Part shown: positions 7,993-16,100 of the stretch, in pieces
Numbering within the stretch: the stretch's first letter is position 1
How the letters are laid out: each line of letters begins with the position of its first letter
Origin: Pseudomonas sp. B21-040
GTDB taxonomy: Bacteria; Pseudomonadota; Gammaproteobacteria; Pseudomonadales; Pseudomonadaceae
NCBI RefSeq assembly: GCF_024748695.1
Contig: NZ_CP087176.1
Span: 6,627,501-6,691,500 of the forward strand
Direction of reading: 5' to 3'
DNA: 64,000 bases
The notes under the pieces: model-generated
Database searches by the model: none
What the model saw: the letters and a program-made list of their open reading frames with translations, nothing else
Told to the model about the DNA's origin: nothing
Translations under genes and position numbers: made by a program

Positions 7993-8997
7993 TTGGATAC
8001 AATCGTCAAAATGCAAGACATCGCTAGCCGTTATCAAAAGGTGAGTGGTCTAAGTGAACGCCGATTTTACAGCATTTTTTTTAGCCGAATTGATCCATCC
8101 GAAGCGCTCGTCGTAGGCATTAAACCTGGTGGAAATCCTTCAAAGTGGTCTGAATCCGAACTGGCCTCTCAATCATTTTATGAAAACTGGGAGCATGAGT
8201 ATGTGGATTGTGACTATCCAATCCAAAGGGCAATGCTGCCGCTTCTCATGGAAGTTTTTGGTATCAGCAAGGAAGAGGTCAGGAAGATACCAAAGTCTAA
8301 TCTTGCCTTCCGAAGGGCCTCCAGTGTAGAAACCTTTAAGGTTGAACAAGGAATCACATTAGATGAGGCCCAGCGCGAAGCCAAACCATTTTTGGAGGAA
8401 ATGATCTCGTTCATTTCGCCGAAGATAATCCTCTTGGAGGGGATCACCACGTTTGATTTTTTTCGTGCTAATTACTGCCAAGGCAAAGTTGATCAAAATT
8501 TAGGGATTCCAATTTATACACAACATCGAGGCAGGCAGGTTCGAATTTTTTTCGGGGAAAAACTTTTTGTGAACTGTCTAGGACGTGAAATACCAATTAT
8601 CGCAGTTGGTCATCCTTCGTACTTCGCTAGCAAGCCAGAGTGGGTGAAAGTTATCCGCCGGATAAAAGAGATAGTGGCAAACAGCAGAACTGACAATTGT
8701 CAGGAGTCAACACTTGTGACTCTCACGGATGCGCCTGCCGGAAAAACTAGCCTTTCACTCCAGAAGCACGGGAATCTTATCATCCGAGTCATAAATCGAG
8801 AGGCAGAGCCCTATCGCCCTAAAACTCAGCGGGCGCTAGCATGGCAAGTCGTATCGTTGATGGATGGCCTAACCGTTTCTCAAGTACACCATATCCTTGA
8901 GCTACTAGAACCCAATATTCAGGGAAAAGTAGGTCGACCATTGGGTTGGGTGGTAGATGCCATAGACAGGGGGCTCGTCGAAATACATAGACAGTGA
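7993..8997 (+). CDS. Uracil-DNA-glycosylase-superfamily-like protein with C-terminal extension
   Basis: 334 residues from a TTG at 7993, which has CGGAGGA eight bases upstream. An ATG at 7984 sits too close to that ribosome site, and the frame before it runs through a repeat. Motifs resemble the UDG superfamily: ALVVGIKPGGNPSKW (residues about 38-52, compare the G-x-N/A-P-G loop), KSNLAFRRASS, then ISPKIILLEG, and IIAVGHPSY (compare the HPS loop). The last 100 residues form an extra region I cannot place. The family removes damaged bases or binds such sites in DNA. Base composition is more AT-rich than the core genes. It may pair with the NucS-like gene upstream. Confidence 0.5.
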   Translation: MDTIVKMQDIASRYQKVSGLSERRFYSIFFSRIDPSEALVVGIKPGGNPSKWSESELASQSFYENWEHEYVDCDYPIQRAMLPLLMEVFGISKEEVRKIPKSNLAFRRASSVETFKVEQGITLDEAQREAKPFLEEMISFISPKIILLEGITTFDFFRANYCQGKVDQNLGIPIYTQHRGRQVRIFFGEKLFVNCLGREIPIIAVGHPSYFASKPEWVKVIRRIKEIVANSRTDNCQESTLVTLTDAPAGKTSLSLQKHGNLIIRVINREAEPYRPKTQRALAWQVVSLMDGLTVSQVHHILELLEPNIQGKVGRPLGWVVDAIDRGLVEIHRQ

Positions 8998-8999
8998 TC

Positions 9000-9150
9000 A
9001 TGCCAAAGAGAGCCGGAGAATCCAGTGGATGATCCAGCATATGACTCGGCTGGAGTAGGCAATTCGCGAACTGATAAAGTTGATTAATAAACAGCTGAAG
9101 CAGAAGAGTTTATTTGCTGATGTCATGCTGGAAGGTGCGGCAGATTGAGT
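9000..9150 (+). pseudogene. Possible IS3-type OrfA fragment
   Basis: A broken frame reads IQHMTRLE, a stop, then AIRELIKLINKQLKQKSLFADVML. The spacing of leucines and the LKQKSLFADVML end resemble the leucine-zipper tail of IS3-family OrfA proteins. It is short and interrupted; the call rests on this pattern only. Nothing else gene-like is seen between 8998 and 9484 apart from the two repeats listed. Confidence 0.2.
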
Positions 9151-9229
9151 CGTTCCTGGTTTCGTAACGCTTTTGCCGAAATCTGACTTAGGCCGAAGGG
9201 CCGTTATCGACCGTTTTCCGTCTCATGCG

Positions 9230-9295
9230 ATAGGCCGCTTTGGGTTGTTTTCAGTCCTTCGCGACACGCAGAATGCGACCAAAAGCGGACGATAA
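9230..9295. repeat. Interspersed repeat copy with inverted ends
   Basis: CCGCTTTGGGTTG and GCGACCAAAAGCGG are inverted copies of each other with small differences, separated by TTTTCAGTCCTTCGCGACA and CGCAGAAT. This copy shows that the family is palindromic, about 55-60 bp long. Confidence 0.55.
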
Positions 9296-9358
9296 GTGAA
9301 GGTCGCTTTAACAAAGAAAAAGCTTACATTGTCGCTCGCCAGCTACTTTAGTTAGACT

Positions 9359-9395
9359 CAGCCCCTCAGCCCCTCAGCCCCTCAGCCCCTCAGCC
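9359..9395. repeat. 8-bp tandem repeat
   Basis: CAGCCCCT is repeated four times without change and followed by CAGCC. It lies 90 bp upstream of the TniQ-like gene. Slipped-strand length variation is likely. Confidence 0.9.
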
Positions 9396-9484
9396 ATACA
9401 GATGGGCCTGTTCCGAGGCTGTATAGCCACAAATACAAATCAACTTAAGAAATTTTATTTTTGATGTGCTGCTAGAGGCAAAAA

Positions 9485-10309
9485 TTGCATTTACTACCTT
9501 CAACACTTCCTGACGAATATATCGGGTCAGTAATCCGGCGAAAAAAGGAACTATTCAATCTAGGAAGACTTTCTCGTAAAGAATATAAAATCAAACCGCC
9601 ATTAAATTACCGTAAGACGTTGACGTGTTTTATTCGTGAAAGTAATCCCACATTTGTAACACTGGCGGATACAGCAACACTACTTCCTTTAGCTAAATCA
9701 CTTGGGTTAAGCACGAATCCGTTGACAGTAATCACACCGAGTGATTCATGGCGTATTTGTAGACAATGCATCACGACCGACCTAGAAACTATCGGCGTCG
9801 GTTACATACGTCGACATCACTTGTTATCTAGCATAAAAGTTTGCGACCTACACGGCCTATTATTAGATGAGATTTGCCCCTCCTGTAACACTCCTATAAA
9901 AAAACACTTAAACTCTAGCTTCCACGGATGCGCAAAAGCGTTTAATCTGAATGAAAATGAAAATAAATTCCAAGCCGCTAACATAAAATATGCAAAATTT
10001 GTACGCGAACTCCTACACTGCAAAGTGCACAATGCAAATTTTTCGCATGTGCGACATGCGATTTATAAGCAGCTTAGAGAGCTTGGATATGTGTTGGAGG
10101 GTGATATCAACTGGAAAAATGTCTGCGTTGATCTGAACAACTATCTGGGCGAATTTACTCATAAAAACAAATTTGATTTCAGCATAAGTCAACTGAACCC
10201 AATTACTAGCCTCGGGTCAATAACAAAAATTGCTTTTTTCGCATTTCGAACAACGGACGCTTATTGGCTGTCAATAAGGGAGACTATCGATGACTTCACT
10301 CACTTATAA
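9485..10309 (+). CDS. TniQ/TnsD-like protein, orphan
   Basis: 274 residues from a TTG at 9485 with AGAGG upstream. The diagnostic central part is WRICRQCITTDLE, then GYIRRHHLLSSIKVCDLHGLLL, DEICPSC. These are the paired cysteine/histidine zinc sites of TniQ and TnsD target-selection proteins of Tn7-like and Tn5053-like transposons. The protein is about the length of a short TniQ but ends without a large C-terminal DNA-binding part. No transposase or ATPase (TnsA/B/C, TniA/B) is nearby. Codon and base use are markedly AT-rich compared with the core genes, a sign of acquisition. It may be a transposon relic or a stand-alone DNA-binding protein. Confidence 0.6.
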   Translation: MHLLPSTLPDEYIGSVIRRKKELFNLGRLSRKEYKIKPPLNYRKTLTCFIRESNPTFVTLADTATLLPLAKSLGLSTNPLTVITPSDSWRICRQCITTDLETIGVGYIRRHHLLSSIKVCDLHGLLLDEICPSCNTPIKKHLNSSFHGCAKAFNLNENENKFQAANIKYAKFVRELLHCKVHNANFSHVRHAIYKQLRELGYVLEGDINWKNVCVDLNNYLGEFTHKNKFDFSISQLNPITSLGSITKIAFFAFRTTDAYWLSIRETIDDFTHL

Positions 10310-10518
10310 TCATCACTCTTATCGTCATCACCTTGGATTTGTCCAACCGGTTCGATTAGGGCTCGACCTTGATTGCGCACATTGCCAAATACACGATCGA
10401 CGTTGAACCATTCAGAGGCCTCCGATAATTTACCCTGAAATAGCGCCATCTGGTCCGCACGCTCTTGGGGTGTCGTCGAATCCAACCATTCTTGGGCCAG
10501 GTTTCCTGTCAGAGCCAC
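10300..10518 (-). CDS. Hypothetical small protein with acidic tail
   Basis: 72 residues from a GTG at 10518; no good ribosome site is visible. It converges with the TniQ-like gene and overlaps its end by 10 bp. It has a helical, glutamine/alanine-rich first half and a very acidic end (GDDDKSDDYK). I do not recognise it, and it may not be translated. Confidence 0.3.
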   Translation of the reverse strand: MALTGNLAQEWLDSTTPQERADQMALFQGKLSEASEWFNVDRVFGNVRNQGRALIEPVGQIQGDDDKSDDYK

Positions 10519-10643
10519 TACTGACGATCGTGGATATCAACCAAAGCACTCAATGACTGTCCATTCCAGCCCAATGGGCAATAACGTTTTCCGATGCAGC
10601 CTAGTTGCTTAATTTACCATTTTACAAAAAAGAATATAAAGCA

Positions 10644-10679
10644 CAGAGGTTGGAGGCCCAAGAAGGCCCCCAACCTCTG
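10644..10679. terminator. Strong hairpin, terminator-like
   Basis: CAGAGGTTGG at 10644-10653 pairs perfectly with CCAACCTCTG, and GGCC/GGCC continues the stem after one mismatch, with a CAAGAA loop. An A-rich run lies on the left (minus-strand T-run). It probably ends transcripts leaving the small minus-strand or core genes. Confidence 0.6.
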
Positions 10680-10718
10680 AGACAGCTTTTATTGTTTCGA
10701 GACAGTTTTTATTGTCTA
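10678..10718. repeat. Two tandem copies of a 20-bp sequence
   Basis: GAGACAG-C-TTTTATTGTTTC is followed at once by GAGACAG-T-TTTTATTGTCTA, two near-identical 20-mers directly after the hairpin at 10644. The spacing could suit a protein-binding site or a replication slippage event. No function can be assigned. Confidence 0.6.
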
Positions 10719-10746
10719 AATCCACAAGCCCAATGTTGAAGCGTCA

Positions 10747-10810
10747 TCGCGCCATTAAGGGGCGAATTTCGGTCAAACCTTTTGGCCATATTTATCCCCT
10801 TTTGGCCTTT
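10747..10810. repeat. Degenerate interspersed repeat copy
   Basis: GGCGAATTTCGGTCAAACC followed by TTTTGGCCATATTTATCCCC and TTTTGGCCTTTCCTGCC. It is the last copy of the family, close to the right border of the accessory region. The gene-free stretch 10519-10881 holds only this, the hairpin and the 20-mer pair. Confidence 0.4.
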
Positions 10811-10881
10811 CCTGCCGTTCTCTCAAACCCCGCCTCCCGCAAGACTGTGATCAACCGAATCAGCCTGCGGAGAACAAGAAA

Positions 10882-11913
10882 ATGCTGACGATCTACTCAG
10901 ACGATCACCACCTTCACCATGGCCGTTGCGAATTGATCGACGGGCAACTCAAGCCGTGCTTCGAGATGCCGTCGCGCGCCGACCATGTGTTGCAACGCGT
11001 GCAAAAGCAGAATCTGGGCCCGGTCGAAGCACCGCAAGATTTCGGCCTTGAGCCGATCGCGCGCATTCACAGTCGCGACTACCTCGATTTTTTCAAAGGT
11101 GCCTGGGCACGCTGGACCGAATTCAACACCGACGGCGATTTGCTGCCCTACACCTGGCCGGCCCGCACCTTGCGCCGGATCATCCCCACCAGCCTGCACG
11201 GCCAGCTCGGCTATTACAGCTTCGACGGCGGCGCACCGATCACGGCCGGTACCTGGCAAGCGGCGTACAGCGCAGCGCAAGTGGCGTTGACCGCTCAAGC
11301 CGAAATCCAGCGTGGAGCGCGCAGTGCCTTCGCGCTGTGCCGCCCACCGGGACATCACGCTGCCAGCGATTTGATGGGTGGTTATTGCTACCTCAACAAC
11401 GCCGCCATCGCCGCTCAAGCGTTCCTCGATCAGGGCCACAAGAAGGTCGCGATCCTCGACGTCGATTACCATCACGGCAACGGTACCCAATCGATTTTCT
11501 ACGGGCGCAGCGACGTGCTGTTCGCCTCGATTCACGGCCACCCGGAAGCAGAATTTCCATTCTTCCTCGGCTATGAAGACGAATTCGGCGAAGGCCCGGG
11601 GGAAGGCTTCAACTTCAACTACCCGTTGCCCGCCGGCAGCGGCTGGGACACCTGGAGCGCAGCCCTGGATCAGGCCTGCCAAGAGATCGAAAAGTACGGC
11701 GCTGACATTGTCGTGGTTTCCCTGGGCGTCGATACGTTCAAGGACGACCCCATCTCCCAATTCAAACTCGACAGCCCGGATTACCTGGCCATGGGCGAGC
11801 GCATCGCGCGCCTCGGCAAGCCGACGCTGTTCGTGATGGAAGGCGGTTACGCGGTAGAAGAAATCGGCATCAATGCCGTCAACGTTCTCGAAGGTTTTGA
11901 AAGCGCCCACTGA
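10882..11913 (+). CDS. aphA: Acetylpolyamine amidohydrolase (histone deacetylase superfamily)
   Basis: 343 residues. The zinc-dependent deacetylase core is readable: CRPPGHHAASDLMGGYCYLNNAAIAA, with the tandem histidines and substrate-loop tyrosine, DVDYHHGNGTQ with zinc ligands Asp and His, and LGVDTFKDDP with the last Asp ligand. C-terminal glycine motif FVMEGGY. The family removes acetyl groups from acetylputrescine, acetylcadaverine and similar amines in the cytoplasm. A polyamine-type periplasmic binding protein follows 12 bp later, supporting uptake and use of acetylated polyamines. The symbol is by family and neighbourhood analogy with Pseudomonas aphA. Confidence 0.85.
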   Translation: MLTIYSDDHHLHHGRCELIDGQLKPCFEMPSRADHVLQRVQKQNLGPVEAPQDFGLEPIARIHSRDYLDFFKGAWARWTEFNTDGDLLPYTWPARTLRRIIPTSLHGQLGYYSFDGGAPITAGTWQAAYSAAQVALTAQAEIQRGARSAFALCRPPGHHAASDLMGGYCYLNNAAIAAQAFLDQGHKKVAILDVDYHHGNGTQSIFYGRSDVLFASIHGHPEAEFPFFLGYEDEFGEGPGEGFNFNYPLPAGSGWDTWSAALDQACQEIEKYGADIVVVSLGVDTFKDDPISQFKLDSPDYLAMGERIARLGKPTLFVMEGGYAVEEIGINAVNVLEGFESAH

Positions 11914-11925
11914 GGAATTAGAACA

Positions 11926-13026
11926 ATGAACAGACTCAAGCGTTTTATCATCCCCACCCTGTGCGCCACGGTGCTCAGCGGTGCGGTTCATGCTGAAGAA
12001 CGAACGTTGCGCGTCTACAACTGGTTCGACTACATCACCCCCAAGGCGCTGGAAGACTTCAAGGCACAGAACACCCAGACCAAACTGGTCTACGACATTT
12101 TCGACACCAACGAAGCACTGGAGGCCAAGCTGCTGACCGGCAACTCCGGCTATGACGTCGTGGTGCCGTCCAACGTGTTCCTCGCCAAGCAGATCGAAGC
12201 CGGTGTGTTCCAGCCAGTGGATCGCAGCAAGTTGCCGAACTGGAACCACCTCGATCCGAAGCTGATGAAGCTGATTGAGGCCAACGATCCGGGCAACAAG
12301 TTCGCCGTGCCGTACATGTACGGCACCATCCTGATCGGTTTCAACCCGGACAAGGTCAAGGCTGCACTGGGCGCCGACGCGCCGGTGGACAGCTGGGATC
12401 TGATCTTCAAGGAAGAGAACATCAGCAAGCTCAAGCAATGCGGCGTCGCCCTGCTCGACTCACCGTCGGAGATCCTGCCGCTGGCCCTGCAACACCTCGG
12501 CCTGGACCCCAACAGCAAAAAGCCTGCGGACTACGACAAGGCTGAAGCGCTGCTGATGAAGATCCGCCCGTACGTCACTTACTTCCACTCGTCCAAGTAC
12601 ATGGCCGACATTGCCAACGGCGACATCTGCGTCGCGGTCGGTTATTCCGGCAGCTTCTCCCAGGCCGCCAACCGCGCCAAGGAAGCCAAGAACGGTGTGA
12701 TCGTTGACATGCGCTTGCCCAAGGAAGGTGCGCCGATCTGGTTCGACATGCTCGCCATCCCCAAAGGTGCGAAGAATCCGGAAGACGCCTACACCTTCAT
12801 CAACTACTTGCTGCAGCCGCAAGTGATTGCGCCGGTCAGCGACTTCGTCGGCTACCCGAACCCGAACAAGGACGCCACGGAATTGGTCGACCCGGCGATT
12901 CGCAACAATCCGAACCTGTACCCGACCGAAACGGCGATGAGCACGCTGTACACCCTGCAACCCCTGCCGCGCGATGCCGAACGTGCGCGGACACGGGCCT
13001 GGACCAAGATCAAGTCAGGCACCTGA
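11926..13026 (+). CDS. Polyamine-type periplasmic binding protein (PotF/PotD family)
   Basis: 366 residues with a signal peptide (FIIPTLCATVLSGAVHAEE). The mature start is characteristic: RTLRVYNWFDYITPKALEDF; later YDVVVPSNVFLAKQIEAG, VPYMYGTILIGFN and YINYLLQP-like text near the end. Such proteins deliver putrescine or spermidine, or acetylated forms, to an ABC transporter. No permease or ATPase is adjacent, so it must borrow one or act as a sensor. Co-transcribed with the deacetylase upstream, and followed by a good terminator at 13044. Confidence 0.88.
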   Translation: MNRLKRFIIPTLCATVLSGAVHAEERTLRVYNWFDYITPKALEDFKAQNTQTKLVYDIFDTNEALEAKLLTGNSGYDVVVPSNVFLAKQIEAGVFQPVDRSKLPNWNHLDPKLMKLIEANDPGNKFAVPYMYGTILIGFNPDKVKAALGADAPVDSWDLIFKEENISKLKQCGVALLDSPSEILPLALQHLGLDPNSKKPADYDKAEALLMKIRPYVTYFHSSKYMADIANGDICVAVGYSGSFSQAANRAKEAKNGVIVDMRLPKEGAPIWFDMLAIPKGAKNPEDAYTFINYLLQPQVIAPVSDFVGYPNPNKDATELVDPAIRNNPNLYPTETAMSTLYTLQPLPRDAERARTRAWTKIKSGT

Positions 13027-13043
13027 CACATTGATGAAATGGA

Positions 13044-13071
13044 AGACCCGCCAATAAGCGGGTCTTTTTTT
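13044..13071 (+). terminator. Rho-independent terminator
   Basis: AGACCCGC at 13044-13051, loop CAATAA, GCGGGTCT at 13058-13065, then a run of seven T. It ends the aphA-binding-protein operon. Confidence 0.9.
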
Positions 13072-13177
13072 GCCTGCAATAACTATCTACCACCTTTCAC
13101 CTTCGACAGCCCTCTACCTTGCCCCGATACAACGCGGCCCAGTGGCCCGCGTCCTCATCGGTACAAAGGAAATGGCC

Positions 13178-16100
13178 ATGCCCGACACCTCATCCACCCG
13201 CCCCGAAGATGTATTGACCCAACTGGTCACTGGCCCCTCGCTCAGGGAAGTGGCGTCGAACGCACTGCGCACCGTGCTCGACGCCGCGTACCCAAGCCTT
13301 GATATCGACCCGGTCCAGGCCATGGTCGTGACGCCAACCTGGACGGTCAGCGGCGACCAGGTCACGCCCGGCCCACATCGATACGAGTCACTGACCGACG
13401 CGCTGGTGCGGCTCACGCTGTCGGCGCAGACCGCGACCTACCTCGACGGGGAACACTTCCTGACCCTGCAACCAGGGGTGGAATCGGCGATCCAGTTGCC
13501 CGTCAAGATCGACGACATTGGCCGGTTGATCAACCAATTGATCCCGCTACTGTTCGTGTCCTATCAAGAGCAGCAGCTTGATTACTGGAACCAGCCAACA
13601 GAAGACGAAACACCACGCTGGCATCAACTTTCAGGCTCACTGCGCAACCTCTGGAACATCGAGCAGGTTTCAGACTGGGATGAGGATGAAAAGGCCATGG
13701 CGCTCGCCTTGTTCAACAACCCGGATAAAACCAGCCGAAACCGCAACGACGCCTATACATCGAGGGCCTGCCTGATCGACATCGATGAGCCGGAAAAACA
13801 TCTGTGGGTACTGGATGTGGCCGTGCTGGTGGGTACGCTGGGTACGCGCACGCTGGTGATCAGCCACTCGATCACCGAGGGCTTCAAGCGTTACGACTCA
13901 CTGCAAGCATTCAGTGAAACGTTGTCCGCACGCGTTGCATCCACATCGGGTTCGCGTACTTTTCAATGGCGTTTGTATGAACCCGCTGGCCACTTTTTCG
14001 ACCATCAAGCCTGTGCGCTGATTGCTCTCGAAGTCGCTGCTATCGGCCAGCTTCAAGGCACCATCACCAACGGTGACCTTGCGCATCAAGCCATGACGGC
14101 TGCCAGAAACCGCAAAAACGTTGACGAAGGGCGCTTCAGCCGGATCGAGCGCTTGCTGCCTGAGTGGCTGCTCAGTGCTCAACCGGCGGACCTGACCTGC
14201 TATAGCCGACACTTGATGGACCTGGCTCAACTTCGGGAGCAACACAGCGGCAAATCCTTTCTGGATGACATTCCACCGCTCCCGGTATTTACGCTGCAAG
14301 CACTGAAAGACCAGGTGCTGAAAGATCACCCGGAGGCGACGGACGCCAGGCTCGAAACGATCGAACTCAGCATTACCAGCCAAGTGATCCTGGGCGCCAT
14401 CGCGGTACCGGGAAAAACCGAAACCGTCACCCTGTCGCTGATCGATCTGGCCCTGCAGAACCTGATTACCGTGCCGTTGGGCAACAAGACCGTGCGCCGT
14501 ACCGATGGCAGCGCCGTTGAGTCCTGGATGACACCGGACTACCTGGAAAAGCTGGTCACCGAGGTCGACATCGGTGAAACCTATCCCACGCTGATCAAGC
14601 AAAAACTACTCGGTGACGCGAAGGAAACACAACGTCGGCAAAACCTGTTCGCCAGCCACCTGCGTATCCAGCTGCCGCTCCAGGCGTTGCAGTACAAAAT
14701 TCGTGGCGAGGCAGGCATCGATGATCAGGGCTACCGATTCGTGGTCGCGGCGATGCAGGAAAAGCCCGGCGACCGCTTTGTGGACGGCCAGGAAATCATC
14801 ATTCGTCCGCTGGCGTTCATTCCGGGGGGGCGCACGGGCAACAAGGCTGACGAGGTTGCCAACATGTTCGTCATCGGCCCACGTCTCGCCGACAAGGGGC
14901 CCTGCCTGCTCTTTCGTCCGCTGCTTGATCCCCCGCTGTTGCAATATCCCCGCGAAACCAACCTGCTGTATGCAATCAAACATAACCAGACGCTTCGCCA
15001 ATCCGTGCTGGCCTGGTTGCCGGACGATGTGCGCTTCAACTACTCACAGTACGTATTTACCGGCCAGTTGCCTTCCGTCTGGACACTGTCGCAATGGCTG
15101 GTTGATCCAGCATCGGTCCTCGGCATGATGGGGGCCGTCAGGCTGGCGGCAGTGCCACTGGCGCCACTCTCCCTGTCAGCCGTGTTCACCGCCAATGCCA
15201 ACGCGATGATCACCCTGGCAGACCGGCAGTCAGTCTCCAATGCACAAAGTCGTTGGCAGACCCTCAAGCAAGGGGCGTGGGTGCTGTTCAACATTGCACT
15301 GCCATTTCTGGGCAAAACGGCTGCCAGTGCGGCCTGGATCTGGCAAATCATGAGCGACCTGGATCAAGCGAATGAAGCCAGCCAGAAAGGTGACAGTGGC
15401 GATGCATGGACGGCATTGACCGACCTGTTCCTGTCATTGGGTATGGTCCTGGCCCATTACGCCGCGACGCGCCACACGACAAGTCGCGCCATTGAAAAGC
15501 AGGCTTTGACGCTGAAGCAACAGCCCATACCGAGGCCGACAATCACCGTGATCCGGCTACCCGATATCACCGCTCAACGGCTGCCAGCGAATCACAAGTC
15601 CAGCGTTTACACCCAAGGCGCCCTGGCGCGAACGAGCCTGGTGACCCTGCTGGACGGGCTGTCCATTGCAAAACCTGAAGGCCTTTCAGCCCCCTCGACC
15701 CAAATCGGCCCCCATCGTTTTTTGAGCCCGCTCAACCAAAAATGGTACGCACAGGTTGGCCAGCGCTGGTTCGAAGTCATGGTCGACGACAACGAATTCG
15801 TGCAAATCATCGATACCCGTCAGTCCCCATCAGGGACTGGCCCCCTGCTGACCCGTACCGCGACGGGACAGTGGGTCGTCGACACACGTCTGAGGTTGCG
15901 CGGCGGAGGCCGTAGCCGAAAAGCGCTGATGCAGGAAAATACCCGGCGAAAAAACGAATTGCGAAATCAGCTGGAAACCTTCGATTCGAACAAAGCGGTA
16001 TTGAAGACTGCACTCGAAACCGCAGAGAAAGCGGCTGTCTCTCTCCCTGCGGGAATCGATGATCCCAATGGACGCAGACTGATAGAAACACTGGAAAAAC

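Noticed and set aside
9359..9395. Possible start of a CRISPR array
   Set aside because: The unit is 8 bp with no spacers; it is a simple tandem repeat. No CRISPR-like repeat-spacer array was seen in the window.
10897..12438. Long minus-strand open frame (513 codons) opposite aphA and the polyamine-binding gene
   Set aside because: Low-complexity reading of the antisense of two clear genes; no domain and no ribosome site.
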